DNA of 9,461 bases, from the NCBI GenBank assembly GCA_030614035.1, contig JAUWKW010000036.1, positions 1-9,461 on the forward strand, read 5' to 3'. Numbering within the stretch: the stretch's first letter is position 1; each line of letters starts with the position of its first letter. The translations under genes and the position numbers were made by a program. This DNA comes from Chromatiales bacterium (GTDB taxonomy: Bacteria; Pseudomonadota; Gammaproteobacteria; Steroidobacterales; GCA-2729495). Shown here piece by piece: positions 1 to 7,820 of this stretch. Below the pieces are notes generated by a model. The model ran no database searches. It was not told the DNA's origin and worked only from the letters and a program-made list of their open reading frames with translations.

Positions 1-15
1 AGTTGGGAGACAGGG

Positions 16-756
16 TTGCAGATCGAAACCGCTGAATTAAGTCTGCTAGGTGATCGCGAGGAAAACCAGGATCGAGTAGTCGTAGCTACCAGCGATGCCG
101 CGAGCCTGATCCTGGCCGTAGATGGTATGGGGGGGCACGCGGACGGTGCGCGTGCCGCTGAGCTGACCAGCGAAATTATCCGAAAGGAATTCGATGCTGC
201 GAGCCGCCCAATCTTTGATCCTCAAGGATTTCTGCACCTGGCTATAGGCAAGGCGCACGATGCCCTTATTGAATTGGGCAAAGATATCGCTGTCGAAGCA
301 AGACCGCGCGCAACCTGCGCAGCGTGTCTGGTTCAGGACGAGCTGGCGTTCTGGGGTCATGTCGGCGACAGCCGCATTTATCACTTGCGTGGCCAGCGAA
401 TACAGGAACGCAGTAGGGACCATAGCCACGTCGAGACCCTGCTGCAGGAAGGACTCATCGAAGAGTCCGAGATCCCCGATCATCCAATGCGCAATTTTGT
501 TGATAGTTGCCTCGGAGGCGACCCCTCATTGCCGCAAATGTCCATTACCGGTCACAAACCACTGGAATTAGGGGACGTGATGCTGGTCTGTACCGATGGA
601 TTCTGGTCGGGACTGGACGATGAACAGGTTGCCCGGCTCGGCACGGGCGACGGTACCTTGGCTGAAGATCTCCGCGCACTGAGTGAAATCGCGGTCTTAA
701 CAAACGAACCTCACAGCGATAACACGTCAGCGGCAGTACTTCGCTGGGTCCAATGA
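16..756 (+). CDS. PP2C-family protein serine/threonine phosphatase (PppA/Stp1 type)
   Basis: This 246-residue protein is a soluble, metal-dependent phosphatase that should remove phosphate from Ser/Thr residues of target proteins in the cytoplasm. All the bacterial PP2C motifs are present in order: the N-terminal GDREENQD segment (12-19), the metal-binding DGMGGH (36-41), GHVGDSR (114-120), the RDHS element (134-137), the TDG motif (193-195) and the C-terminal DN pair (235-236). There is no signal peptide or membrane segment, and the length fits the minimal catalytic domain. The start is a TTG preceded by GGGAG at 5-9 with 6-nt spacing. The frame is open back to base 1, so an upstream start cannot be excluded, but family members normally begin just before this point. 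The gene lies 31 bp before rph. In related bacteria a eukaryotic-type protein kinase is often encoded nearby; any such partner would lie outside this window. The family call is firm, the substrate unknown. Confidence 0.93.
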   Translation: MQIETAELSLLGDREENQDRVVVATSDAASLILAVDGMGGHADGARAAELTSEIIRKEFDAASRPIFDPQGFLHLAIGKAHDALIELGKDIAVEARPRATCAACLVQDELAFWGHVGDSRIYHLRGQRIQERSRDHSHVETLLQEGLIEESEIPDHPMRNFVDSCLGGDPSLPQMSITGHKPLELGDVMLVCTDGFWSGLDDEQVARLGTGDGTLAEDLRALSEIAVLTNEPHSDNTSAAVLRWVQ

Positions 757-787
757 TCCCGGCTCCGATCGACCCCGAAGCAGTCAG

Positions 788-1525
788 ATGTCAGGCAGAC
801 CCAGCGAAAGACAACCGTCCGAATTGCGGAAGGTCCGTTTCTCCGCCGGGTTTACCAAGCACGCTGAGGGTTCCGTGCTGGTCGAATTCGGAGCGACCCG
901 TGTGCTGTGCACAGCGAGTATCGATTCTTCCGTACCAGCATTTCTGAAGGGTTCCGGCAGCGGTTGGATTACCGGCGAATACGGCATGTTGCCGCGGGCG
1001 ACTCACACTCGATCCCGACGCGAGGCTACGCGCGGACAGCAGGGGGGGCGGACGCTGGAAATTCAGCGGTTGATTGGCCGGTCGCTCCGAGCTGCAGCGG
1101 ATCTACAGGCGTTGGGCCCGCGCACCGTGACGCTCGACTGTGATGTGTTGCAAGCGGACGGTGGCACCCGCACCGCATCGATCTCCGGCGCATACGTGGC
1201 ATTGCGAATCGCCATCGATGCATTGCTGGCGTCAGGCGATTTGGACCGTAACCCGTTACACGGTCAAATCGCTGCAGTGTCGGTGGGAATATGCGGAGGA
1301 TTGCCAGTGCTGGACCTCGACTACGCTGAGGATGCGACGGCCGAAACCGACATGAATGTGGTGATGAACGACGCCGGCGCCATTGTTGAAATTCAGGGCA
1401 CGGCCGAGGGTCACGCCTTTCGCCGCGACGAACTGGACCAGCTGCTTGACCTAGCCGAAGCGGGAATTCGTTCCATTATGGAAGAACAGAATCGATCACT
1501 CGATGACTGGCGTTCCGCGTCCTGA
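788..1525 (+). CDS. rph: Ribonuclease PH (tRNA nucleotidyltransferase)
   Basis: RNase PH is a phosphorolytic 3'-to-5' exoribonuclease that trims the 3' ends of tRNA precursors, releasing nucleoside diphosphates; it works as a hexameric ring in the cytoplasm. The 245-residue product is collinear with the E. coli enzyme (about 238 residues). It has the [13 protein letters not shown] block (23-35), [12 protein letters not shown] (59-70), the [17 protein letters not shown] block (82-98) with its phosphate-site arginine, [15 protein letters not shown] (117-131) holding the phosphate-binding GTR at 126-128, and the acidic [10 protein letters not shown] catalytic region (181-190). The ATG at 788 has a modest GAAG ribosome-binding element at 777-780. 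The gene sits 31 bp after the phosphatase gene, and its last 23 bases overlap the longest possible rdgB frame. The rph-rdgB pairing is common in Gammaproteobacteria and suggests cotranscription. The enzyme looks intact. Confidence 0.98.
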   Translation: MSGRPSERQPSELRKVRFSAGFTKHAEGSVLVEFGATRVLCTASIDSSVPAFLKGSGSGWITGEYGMLPRATHTRSRREATRGQQGGRTLEIQRLIGRSLRAAADLQALGPRTVTLDCDVLQADGGTRTASISGAYVALRIAIDALLASGDLDRNPLHGQIAAVSVGICGGLPVLDLDYAEDATAETDMNVVMNDAGAIVEIQGTAEGHAFRRDELDQLLDLAEAGIRSIMEEQNRSLDDWRSAS

Positions 1526-1538
1526 TTGCCTCCGAGGC

Positions 1539-2144
1539 ATGCGCGCGCTGAAACAGGTTGTCCTGGCGACCGGTAATCCAGGCAAAGCAAGAGAAATGGA
1601 GTCGCTGCTGGGCGATGGGTTCGAAACGCTGCCTCAGGCCAATTTTGAAGTGGTCAGCCCGGCCGAGACCGGCGCCAGTTTTCTGGAAAATGCACTGCTC
1701 AAAGCGCGGCACGCGGCTGCGCTGAGTGGCCTGCCGGCGATAGGTGACGATTCCGGACTCGAAGTCGACGCTCTCGATGGTGCTCCCGGCATTTTCTCAG
1801 CCCGCTACGCGGGCATCGACGCAAACGATGAAATGAATGTGGCCAAGCTGCTGACGCAGCTGCGAGAGGTGCCGGTGGGGCGCCGCCAGGCCCGTTTCCG
1901 CTGCGTAGCGGTATATGTCCGCAGTGCCGATGATCCATCGCCGGTTATCGTCGAGGGTGCCTGGGAGGGCTCGATTGCGCTGATAGCAAAGGGCCAGGGC
2001 GGCTTCGGCTATGACCCCGTGTTTATTGATCGGGACAGTGGTAGCACGGCCGCGGAACTGGACGCCAAGGCCAAGAACGCCCGCAGTCATCGCGGACAGG
2101 CCATGCAATCGCTGAAGCTCAAGCTAGCGGCGCTGCCTGATTAA
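1539..2144 (+). CDS. rdgB: XTP/dITP pyrophosphatase (RdgB/HAM1 family)
   Basis: RdgB hydrolyses non-canonical purine triphosphates (dITP, ITP, XTP) to the monophosphate and pyrophosphate, keeping deaminated purines out of DNA and RNA. Its 201 residues match the family length (E. coli 197). Visible motifs are the substrate-binding ATGNPGKAREM (10-20), the SFLENALLKARHAA helix (47-60), the catalytic GDDSGLEVD (69-77, with adjacent aspartates 70 and 71), the following GAPGIFSARYAG, FGYDP (156-160) and the base-recognition SHR (183-185). The frame is open to an ATG at 1503, which overlaps rph by 23 bp. I prefer the ATG at 1539, 13 bp after the rph stop, because the homologous N terminus starts there and the extra 12 residues look non-conserved. 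Neither start has a convincingly spaced Shine-Dalgarno sequence (GAGG at 1534-1537 is too close), so translational coupling to rph is plausible. Confidence 0.96.
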   Translation: MRALKQVVLATGNPGKAREMESLLGDGFETLPQANFEVVSPAETGASFLENALLKARHAAALSGLPAIGDDSGLEVDALDGAPGIFSARYAGIDANDEMNVAKLLTQLREVPVGRRQARFRCVAVYVRSADDPSPVIVEGAWEGSIALIAKGQGGFGYDPVFIDRDSGSTAAELDAKAKNARSHRGQAMQSLKLKLAALPD

Positions 2145-2150
2145 GCGCCG
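2128..2150 (+). terminator. Hairpin at the rdgB stop, possible weak terminator
   Basis: A perfect 7-bp inverted repeat (CGGCGCT at 2128-2134, AGCGCCG at 2144-2150) with a 9-nt loop spans the rdgB stop codon. The stem is G+C-rich, but no run of T follows (only TTT at about 2160), so a classical intrinsic terminator is not demonstrated. It may instead mark a Rho-dependent end or protect the 3' end of the phosphatase-rph-rdgB transcript. Confidence 0.25.
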
Positions 2151-2216
2151 GACGCTGCGTTTGCTGCTGCCTGAGTCCCGGCACATATCAAATACCGGGT
2201 ACGGCTTTGGACGAGG

Positions 2217-2431
2217 TTATGCACAGTTGCGCCAGTTTCCAAAAATTTCATGCAGATACGGGACGATTTGTCAGGCGCGTTACACTAAATAGACTGTAAG
2301 TAGCTGATAAAATTACTATTAATAAGACTGCTCATTTCTTGATCAATTTGTTCCATTTCGTTGATCGGCGGCTGTTCGGAGCCTTGAAAACTCGGGAAAT
2401 CCACAGAGTTATCCACAGATTCTGTGGATAA
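2217..2431. other. DnaA-box cluster flanking an A+T-rich block (candidate replication-related element)
   Basis: Three sequences match the consensus DnaA box TTATNCACA exactly: TTATGCACA at 2217-2225 (plus strand), TTATCCACA at 2409-2417 (plus strand) and TTATCCACA on the minus strand at 2423-2431. A fourth, AAATCCACA at 2397-2405, differs only at its first two bases. Between the left box and the right cluster lies an A+T-rich block: 44 of the 60 bases from 2281 to 2340 are A or T, against roughly 40-45% in the flanking genes. GATC occurs at 2341 and 2362, and the 13 bases starting at 2341 loosely resemble the E. coli oriC 13-mers. Boxes beside an easily melted block are typical of replication origins, but DnaA-titrating, DARS-like or DnaA-regulated promoter sites look similar. 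Together with the promoter-like hexamers listed separately, this accounts for most of the 376-bp gap between rdgB and rpmE; I see no other gene in it. Confidence 0.5.
2268..2295 (+). promoter_or_regulatory. Possible sigma70 promoter for rpmE
   Basis: TTGTCA (2268-2273, 5 of 6 to the -35 consensus) is followed after 16 bp by TAGACT (2290-2295, 4 of 6 to the -10 consensus). A transcript starting near 2302 would have a leader of about 220 nt, and the DnaA-box palindrome would lie in the transcribed leader as a potential roadblock. The A+T-rich context makes chance matches likely. Confidence 0.25.
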
Positions 2432-2432
2432 C
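2408..2432. repeat. Perfect 12-bp inverted repeat made of two opposed DnaA boxes
   Basis: GTTATCCACAGA (2408-2419) and its exact reverse complement TCTGTGGATAAC (2421-2432) are separated by one base. Each arm contains a full consensus DnaA box, so the two 9-mers face each other with centres 14 bp apart. The near-zero loop and the absence of a following T run argue for a protein-binding site rather than a terminator. The repeat lies 88 bp upstream of the rpmE start. Confidence 0.85.
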
Positions 2433-2520
2433 AGGCCGCCTCTTGTCAGCGGCTGCGCCAGCCGGTATGCTTCCGCGCCCGATTCAGCACAGTCCGATAA
2501 AACAGGGGTCCGGCCCAGCC

Positions 2521-2724
2521 ATGAAACCCGATATCCATCCTGAATACTCCGAAATCACGGTCACCTGCAGTTGTGGACATGAGTTCACAACGAAGTCGAC
2601 GCTGAAAGAAGACCTGCATATCGAGGTCTGCTCGGCCTGTCACCCGTTCTATACCGGCAAACAGAAAATCGTCGACACCGCTGGTCGGGTAGACAAGTTC
2701 CGCCGCAAATACGGCATGAGCTGA
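2521..2724 (+). CDS. rpmE: 50S ribosomal protein L31, zinc-binding (C+) type
   Basis: The protein is 67 residues long and matches bacterial L31, which sits on the large subunit near the central protuberance and bridges to the small subunit head. It begins [19 protein letters not shown] and carries the conserved [13 protein letters not shown] segment (36-48) and GRVDKF (55-60). Four cysteines in two pairs (C16/C18 and C37/C40) make this the zinc-binding form, not the zinc-free paralogue YkgM/RpmE2. The frame is open to a TTG at 2443, but the family N terminus starts at the ATG at 2521, and the 26 upstream residues have no similarity to L31. The ribosome-binding element AGGGG (2504-2508) is 12 nt from the ATG, a little distant. 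The gene stands alone between the DnaA-box region and the gltA leader. No convincing intrinsic terminator follows it. Confidence 0.97.
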   Translation: MKPDIHPEYSEITVTCSCGHEFTTKSTLKEDLHIEVCSACHPFYTGKQKIVDTAGRVDKFRRKYGMS

Positions 2725-2777
2725 GCCTCAAGCCGGTTTTCGTGTCCGCATCAGCGCTCCGTTTTGGCGCTTCATCC

Positions 2778-2806
2778 GTGCACCGGGCTGCCGCCTATCC
2801 TATAAT
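2778..2806 (+). promoter_or_regulatory. Candidate gltA promoter (perfect -10, poor -35)
   Basis: TATAAT at 2801-2806 is an exact -10 hexamer in an otherwise G+C-rich stretch. At 17-bp spacing the -35 position is GTGCAC (2778-2783), a poor match, so the promoter may need an activator. Start of transcription would be near 2813, giving gltA a leader of about 148 nt. In that leader GGTAC (2919-2923) can pair with GTACC (2943-2947), closing a loop just before the gltA start. Confidence 0.4.
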
Positions 2807-2960
2807 TCAACGTCCGTTCGCCAGTATTGCGTCGGTGGCGCACTCTGGCAGAGTCTAGTCGTCCCGCCAAGGTCCGAGTCATCTGGCCGGATCATTCCGA
2901 GCACCGTCGGTCTGGACAGGTACGGCCCCAGGGCACGTTTTTGTACCGGACAACAACAAT

Positions 2961-4256
2961 ATGACCAGCAAAACATTTTCTTTGCGTGACAACAGTACCG
3001 GCGGGCAAGTCGAACTCGACGTGAGGTCTGGCACTATTGGCCCCGACGTCGTTGAAATCGGCTCTCTTTACCCGGAAAAGGGTGTATTCACTTACGATCC
3101 GGGGTTCGCATCTACCGCGAGTTGCTCAAGCACGATCACCTACATCGATGGGGAACAAGGTGTATTGCTGTATCGCGGTTACCCGATCGAGCAACTGGCG
3201 GAAAAGAGTAGCTTTCTGGAAGTCGCCTATCTTCTACTGCATGGGGAGCTCCCCGGCCAGGCGCAGCTGGATTCGTTCATCCACTCGATTAGCACCCACA
3301 CCATGATGAACGAAACGCTGTTGAGATTATTCAACGGTTTTCACACCAACGCGCACCCTATGGCCATGGTCGCTGGTGTGGTCGGTTCGATGTCGGCGTT
3401 CTATCACGACACGATGGACATTTACGATGCGCGTCAACGGGAAATATTTTCCCACCGTATCATCGCTAAGCTGCCTACGATTGCTGCGGCCGCCTACAAG
3501 CACACACTGGGCCAGCCATTCATGTATCCACGCAATAGTCTGGACTACACCAGCAATTTGCTCAGGATGTTTTTTGCCGTGCCGGCGGCGCGTTACGAAG
3601 TAGATCCGATTGCAGCTGAGGCGCTGGACCTGCTGTTCATTTTGCACGCTGACCACGAGCAGAACTGCTCGACTTCGACGGTACGGCTGGCCGGAAGTTC
3701 AGGGACCAATCCGTATTCGGCAATAGCGTCGGGCATTGCCGCGCTGTGGGGGGCGGCTCACGGTGGCGCAAACGAAGCGGTACTGGGCATGCTCGAGGAA
3801 ATTGGCTCAGCGAAGAACATTGCCACCTACGTTGACCGGGCGAAGGACAAGGCCGATCCGTTCCGTTTAATGGGGTTTGGGCACCGCGTCTACAAGAATT
3901 TTGACCCGCGCGCCACGATTATTCGGGAGATGTGCCACAGAGTGTTGAACCAGATGGGGCAAACCGATTCCCCGGTGTTCGACCTGGCCCTGAAATTAGA
4001 AGAAATTGCCCTGAAGGACGAATACTTTCTGGAAAAGCAGCTGTATCCGAATGTCGATTTTTATTCTGGCATCATCTATCGGGCTCTCGGCATACCGTCA
4101 TCGATGTACACAGTAATGTTTGCAATCGCGCGGTCTGTAGGCTGGGTAGCGCATTGGCAGGAGATGATTATCGATCCCGAAACCCGCATCGGACGGCCGC
4201 GGCAGTTGTATATTGGCGCCCCGCAGCGAGATTACACGCCGATCAAAAAACGATAA
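2961..4256 (+). CDS. gltA: Type II citrate synthase
   Basis: Citrate synthase condenses acetyl-CoA with oxaloacetate to citrate, the entry step of the TCA cycle, in the cytoplasm. The 431-residue protein is collinear with hexameric, NADH-inhibited enzymes of Gram-negative bacteria (E. coli 427). It keeps the N-terminal extension (about 1-55) that carries the regulatory region in that type. The catalytic triad is visible: His267 in [10 protein letters not shown], His308 in [14 protein letters not shown] and Asp366 in [10 protein letters not shown]. The C-terminal RPRQLYIG segment is typical. The ATG at 2961 agrees with the family start, although only a GGA at 2948-2950 precedes it, so the ribosome-binding site is weak. 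The gene is not obviously in an operon: 236 bp separate it from rpmE, and it converges on the minus-strand gene ending at 4301, with 44 bp between. A hairpin (CGCGCA at 4263-4268, TGCGCG at 4281-4286) lies in that gap without a T run. Confidence 0.98.
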   Translation: MTSKTFSLRDNSTGGQVELDVRSGTIGPDVVEIGSLYPEKGVFTYDPGFASTASCSSTITYIDGEQGVLLYRGYPIEQLAEKSSFLEVAYLLLHGELPGQAQLDSFIHSISTHTMMNETLLRLFNGFHTNAHPMAMVAGVVGSMSAFYHDTMDIYDARQREIFSHRIIAKLPTIAAAAYKHTLGQPFMYPRNSLDYTSNLLRMFFAVPAARYEVDPIAAEALDLLFILHADHEQNCSTSTVRLAGSSGTNPYSAIASGIAALWGAAHGGANEAVLGMLEEIGSAKNIATYVDRAKDKADPFRLMGFGHRVYKNFDPRATIIREMCHRVLNQMGQTDSPVFDLALKLEEIALKDEYFLEKQLYPNVDFYSGIIYRALGIPSSMYTVMFAIARSVGWVAHWQEMIIDPETRIGRPRQLYIGAPQRDYTPIKKR

Positions 4257-4300
4257 CCCGGTCGCGCATCGCGAGCCCGCTGCGCGTCTGTGACGGCGCC

Positions 4301-4912
4301 TCAGTTGTTTTTCAATAGCCGTTCGACTTGGCGAAGATTGGCTCGCTGCATGGGCCTGCCGTCCACTGGGCTCAGTGGCGCATGAGCTTGGCGGCGTTCT
4401 GGAAACACCGTCGCGGCAATCTCGATCCCGGAAAAGTAGAACCGGTAGCCGGGGAAGAACATGTGCGAATCCCGGCGGAGCCGATACCGGCGTTGCACAG
4501 GCTGATGCGCAATACCGAGAGCACAGAGGTTTTCGCCGACCGATTCTGCGGCGTCACTGAATAAGTGCAAATCGACCGGCGAGTGTTCGGTCGCACTCCC
4601 GCTCAACACCGCACCGACCAGGCGTGGCTGGAATTCCTGCAGCCGTCGCATGACGGTTGCCGCCGTTTCGCGAAAACGCAACAGCATCAGGGGATGCTGA
4701 TCAATCTGGAAAATTCGTTGCCGTTCCGCCAGAGCAAGCTCGATTTCACGGTTACTCGGAAGCGAACGCCGACTACGTGCGCCAAGGCGTTCTACCGCTT
4801 TATCCTTTGCCGTACGGAAATCTTCGAGGCCGTGATCCTGAATCAGCCGGGCAGCTTCCTGAGCGACACTGGCTCGAAGGTTTTCGGACTTTGGGTTTCG
4901 CTGTTTGTTCAC
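4301..4912 (-). CDS. Uncharacterised conserved protein with degenerate nucleotidyltransferase-like motif
   Basis: I do not recognise a named function. From a GTG at 4910-4912 the product has 203 residues. The N-terminal part is helical and basic (ARLIQDHGLEDFRTAKDKA at 21-39, then LPSNREIELALAERQRIF at 51-68). The middle has LVGAVLSGSATEHSPVDLHLF (98-118), which resembles the GS...DxD signature of the minimal nucleotidyltransferase fold, but the second acidic position is His116 and the spacing is short. The C terminus has SPVDGRPMQRA before a basic end. The overall pattern looks like a conserved gammaproteobacterial hypothetical family. The same frame stays open to an ATG at 5077 inside the PBP1a gene. 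The GTG is preferred because it lies 43 bp past the PBP1a stop and the upstream residues are only a frame-shifted reading of PBP1a. It probably shares the PBP1a transcript. Confidence 0.75.
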   Translation of the reverse strand: MNKQRNPKSENLRASVAQEAARLIQDHGLEDFRTAKDKAVERLGARSRRSLPSNREIELALAERQRIFQIDQHPLMLLRFRETAATVMRRLQEFQPRLVGAVLSGSATEHSPVDLHLFSDAAESVGENLCALGIAHQPVQRRYRLRRDSHMFFPGYRFYFSGIEIAATVFPERRQAHAPLSPVDGRPMQRANLRQVERLLKNN

Positions 4913-4955
4913 CTCGAGTCTCGAATCGGCTTTGGCTGCTTGATCCGGAACGGAT

Positions 4956-7766
4956 TCAGAAGAGGTTTTCGTCTTCGTCGTCGTATATGGTACCGCCGGA
5001 ATTGGCGCTGCTGGTATCTTCTGCCTGTAGTTTCGGCACATGTCCATCGCGGAAGATCTCGAACATAGCGTCAGCATTTGCCGTCGATGTGACTAGACCG
5101 GTCTCGGGTGAAATACGTACCGTGACTATATTTGGGGGTTGCGGCAGTGGCGCTTCCGGCACAGCTTCCAACGCGTTGGCCATGAAATATTTCCAAACCG
5201 GCAATGCAGTGCGACTGCCCTCTTCGCCGGCGCCGAGCGAGCGTTCGACATCAAAGCCAACCCAGGCCACCGCCACCAGCTCGCGATTGTATCCACTGAA
5301 CCAGGCGTCACGACGATCGTTGGAGGTTCCGGTTTTGCCCGCCAGATCTCTTCTCCCAAGTTCCCGTGCGCGTCGGCCGGTTCCTCGGCGAATTACGTCG
5401 CGCATCATGTCGTAAATAATGTATGCATTTTGGGGCGTGATGACACGCACTGGTTGCTTGCGGTCGCTGAAAAACTCCGTTGTCTCGGCTGCTTCCGGGC
5501 GCCAGTCTGTCGCGTGGTCCATCATTGCTACAGCGTCTGTGTAATCGGGTATCTCAGAGTCCAGCGGCGGCAGAGACACGGGTTGCGCCTCACCTAATAA
5601 GTCAGCCAGTTCATCGTCCGCCCGTTCTGTTGTATTTACTGGCTGTGACAGTTGAGCAGTTAGAGCTGATACTTCCGGGGGGACTTGTTCCCGCGAGTCA
5701 AACCACTTGGGCGGACATTCATCGCACACGTACGGTGGATCTCGTCGGGAAACGGTCTGCCCGCTTGAGTCTATGATGCGTTCGATAAGGTAGTGGTCGA
5801 TGCGATGACCACCGCTGGCGAAAGCAGCGAATCCCGCCGCCATGTCCAATGGCGATGCGCCGCCGCTACCCAGGGCAAGCGACGGGTCGCGCGGCAGTGC
5901 GGTGTCGGGGAAGCCAAAGGGTTTGATGTGTTGGAGTGCATTGCCGACCCCGGTTTGAAGCAGTACGCGTACTGAAACCAGATTCATGGACCGGACCAGA
6001 CCTTCCCTCAGCCGCGTTGGGCCGTAAAAGCGGCCCGAATAATTCTTCGGCCGCCACGTTTCTTCCAGCGTTGGGTCATCGAACACGACCGGCGCATCAT
6101 TGACGATCGTCGCCGGCGTAAACCCGTTTTCAAGGGCCGCCGAATAGATAAACGGTTTGAAAGAAGACCCCGGTTGGCGCTTGGCCTGCACGGCCCGGTT
6201 AAATTTGCTGGCATAGAAGTCGAAACCACCCGTCAACGCGACCGTGGCACCGTCGTGTGGATCCAGTGCAACCAATGCACCCTGCACCTGGGGCATCTGG
6301 GCCAATAGCCAGCCCTGGTCAGCAGTATTCAGCAGGTAAACGACGTCGCCCGGGCTCAGCAATTCCCTGACCGACGATGGCGGATCCGATATGACGTTGT
6401 CGTTGATAAATCGCGGCCAGGCCAGCCCTATCCACGGGACCTGCACGCGGCCGATATTCCTTATATAGAGGAGTGCGGAGGCGTTGGACGTTTCGTTTTC
6501 GGTCGCTGCGTCGGCAGCTTCTGCCGGGAGTGCGTCTAAAGTGTTCTCCGTCAGTTCAATGACGATTCCCAGATGCAAATCCCGGTAATCCGGATACCCA
6601 TCGAGATACGTCTGCATTGCTTGGTCCGGATCAACTGGTTCGGATGCGCCTGGCACCAGTTCGGGCGCGCCAGTTGCCAGCAGATCGCCACCTGCTTCAA
6701 ACGCTACCGTTGATTCGTCGTTGCCAGTATCGAGACCGTCGGAATCTGATGCGACGCCTGGTCCCAGAATCTCATCGATTGATGCACGCGCCAGCGGCCC
6801 TCGATATCCATGCCGCCGGTCGTACTCGAGCAAGGCCGCGCGCAGCGCCATCTGGGCGTCGGTTTGCAGCCTGCTATCGATAGTCGTTATTACCTTGTAG
6901 CCTTTGGTGTATGCGCTGGGGCCATAGCGCTCGATCATCTCGCGACGGACCATTTCGGCGATGTAGGGAGCCTGCAGGTCAACCTTTGGCCCATGCAGAC
7001 GAGATTCCATCGGCGTCGTCATCGCAATTTCGAACTCAATTCGATCGATGAAATCCAGCTCAAACATTCGGCGCAGCACATAAGCGCGGCGCTCCCGGGC
7101 CAACGCCGGGTTGGAAACCGGGTTCAGCCGTGACGGCGCCGCAGGCAGGCCGGCAATGGTTGCCGCATGCGCTACGCTGAGTTCGTCCAACGATTCGCCA
7201 AAATAAACTTCTGCCGCTGCTGCAACACCGTAGGCCCGTTGGCCCAGGAAAATTTTATTCAGGTATAGCGCGAGAATTTCCTGCTTGCTGAATTCGCTCT
7301 CGATCTGAATAGCCAGGATCAATTCCCTCGCTTTACGCACAAAAGTGCGATCGCGGGTCAGGAAGTACTCGCGAGCCAGCTGCTGCGTGATGGTGCTGCC
7401 ACCCTGACTGCGTGAACCGGTGAGCAGCAGGTTAACGCCGGCGCGGACTATGCCCTGGTAGTCGAACCCGGGGTGCTCAAAAAAACGGTCATCCTCGGCC
7501 GCCAAAAAAGCGTTAACCATGACCTCGGGAATATCGCCGAATTGAATCGGCGTACGTCGCTTTTCGCCCAGTTGAGCGATCAACCGGCCATCGCGGGAAT
7601 AGACGCGCAAGGGAATCTGCAGCTCCACGTCCCGAATCGTTTCGGCGGACGGCAGCCCGGGCTGAAGGTAATAGTAGGCGGCCCATCCGGTTGCCGCGAC
7701 TCCAATAGCGAGCGTTGCCAAAGCCCCCGCCAGTATTGGAATTAGCCGAAATAGAAACTTCGTCAT
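4956..7766 (-). CDS. mrcA: Penicillin-binding protein 1A, bifunctional class A (transglycosylase/transpeptidase)
   Basis: PBP1a (mrcA/ponA) polymerises lipid II into glycan strands and cross-links the peptides in the periplasm, anchored in the inner membrane. The 936-residue protein has a cytoplasmic start and one membrane segment (about 8-30). Its GT51 domain has EDDRFFEHPG (91-100, catalytic Glu91), GGSTITQQLA, RKARELILA and a segment containing LYLNKIFLGQRAYGV. The transpeptidase motifs are SSFK (534-537), SMN (593-595) and KTGT (811-814). It is longer than the E. coli protein (850). An acidic low-complexity stretch (about 334-380) and a second (about 405-420) interrupt the region between the domains, a CDEC pair lies at 681-684, and the tail ends DDEDENLF. 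The ATG at 7766 has AGG 4 nt and GGA 9 nt upstream; a TTG one codon earlier is less likely. The gene is divergent from pilM, as in Pseudomonas. Confidence 0.97.
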   Translation of the reverse strand: MTKFLFRLIPILAGALATLAIGVAATGWAAYYYLQPGLPSAETIRDVELQIPLRVYSRDGRLIAQLGEKRRTPIQFGDIPEVMVNAFLAAEDDRFFEHPGFDYQGIVRAGVNLLLTGSRSQGGSTITQQLAREYFLTRDRTFVRKARELILAIQIESEFSKQEILALYLNKIFLGQRAYGVAAAAEVYFGESLDELSVAHAATIAGLPAAPSRLNPVSNPALARERRAYVLRRMFELDFIDRIEFEIAMTTPMESRLHGPKVDLQAPYIAEMVRREMIERYGPSAYTKGYKVITTIDSRLQTDAQMALRAALLEYDRRHGYRGPLARASIDEILGPGVASDSDGLDTGNDESTVAFEAGGDLLATGAPELVPGASEPVDPDQAMQTYLDGYPDYRDLHLGIVIELTENTLDALPAEAADAATENETSNASALLYIRNIGRVQVPWIGLAWPRFINDNVISDPPSSVRELLSPGDVVYLLNTADQGWLLAQMPQVQGALVALDPHDGATVALTGGFDFYASKFNRAVQAKRQPGSSFKPFIYSAALENGFTPATIVNDAPVVFDDPTLEETWRPKNYSGRFYGPTRLREGLVRSMNLVSVRVLLQTGVGNALQHIKPFGFPDTALPRDPSLALGSGGASPLDMAAGFAAFASGGHRIDHYLIERIIDSSGQTVSRRDPPYVCDECPPKWFDSREQVPPEVSALTAQLSQPVNTTERADDELADLLGEAQPVSLPPLDSEIPDYTDAVAMMDHATDWRPEAAETTEFFSDRKQPVRVITPQNAYIIYDMMRDVIRRGTGRRARELGRRDLAGKTGTSNDRRDAWFSGYNRELVAVAWVGFDVERSLGAGEEGSRTALPVWKYFMANALEAVPEAPLPQPPNIVTVRISPETGLVTSTANADAMFEIFRDGHVPKLQAEDTSSANSGGTIYDDEDENLF

Positions 7767-7784
7767 CAAACCTGATCCAGTCCC

Positions 7785-7815
7785 TTGCCTTGCGGGGATC
7801 GATTATGCATATTAC
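7785..7815. promoter_or_regulatory. Candidate overlapping divergent promoters for PBP1a and the riboswitch RNA
   Basis: On the plus strand TTGCCT (7785-7790) and CATATT (7808-7813) are 17 bp apart and would start an RNA just before the riboswitch aptamer. On the minus strand CATAAT (7807-7802, 5 of 6 to the -10 consensus) could start the PBP1a transcript about 30 nt before its ATG. Its possible -35 (TTGCCT, 7832-7827) is 19 bp away. The two -10 regions share the palindrome TATGCATA (7804-7811), so the promoters would compete. Assigned by eye only. Confidence 0.3.
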
Positions 7816-7820
7816 GCGGG

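Noticed and set aside
46..483. A 145-codon minus-strand frame inside the phosphatase gene
   Set aside because: Fully antisense to a PP2C gene with every motif intact; no independent support.
2408..2432. The 12-bp palindrome as an intrinsic terminator
   Set aside because: The loop would be one base (three if the stem is shortened) and no T run follows; the DnaA-box content explains it better.
2443..2520. Upstream extension of rpmE from a TTG at 2443
   Set aside because: L31 proteins start at the residue encoded at 2521; the added 26 residues are unrelated and cover the probable ribosome-binding site.
2752..2772. AGCGC...GCGCT hairpin after rpmE as a terminator
   Set aside because: A 5-bp stem with a 9-nt loop and no T tail is too weak.
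4263..4286. CGCGCA/TGCGCG hairpin as a bidirectional terminator between gltA and the minus-strand gene
   Set aside because: Only 6 bp with a 12-nt loop and no T run on either strand; a chance G+C-rich repeat cannot be excluded.
4913..5077. N-terminal extension of the minus-strand 4301-4912 gene to an ATG at 5077
   Set aside because: It would run 122 bp inside the PBP1a coding region in another frame, and the extra residues look like out-of-frame PBP1a; the GTG at 4910-4912 after the PBP1a stop is more natural.
4657..5415. A 252-codon plus-strand frame opposite the end of the PBP1a gene and its downstream gene
   Set aside because: Antisense to two better-supported genes, with Ser/Arg/Pro-rich composition typical of shadow frames.
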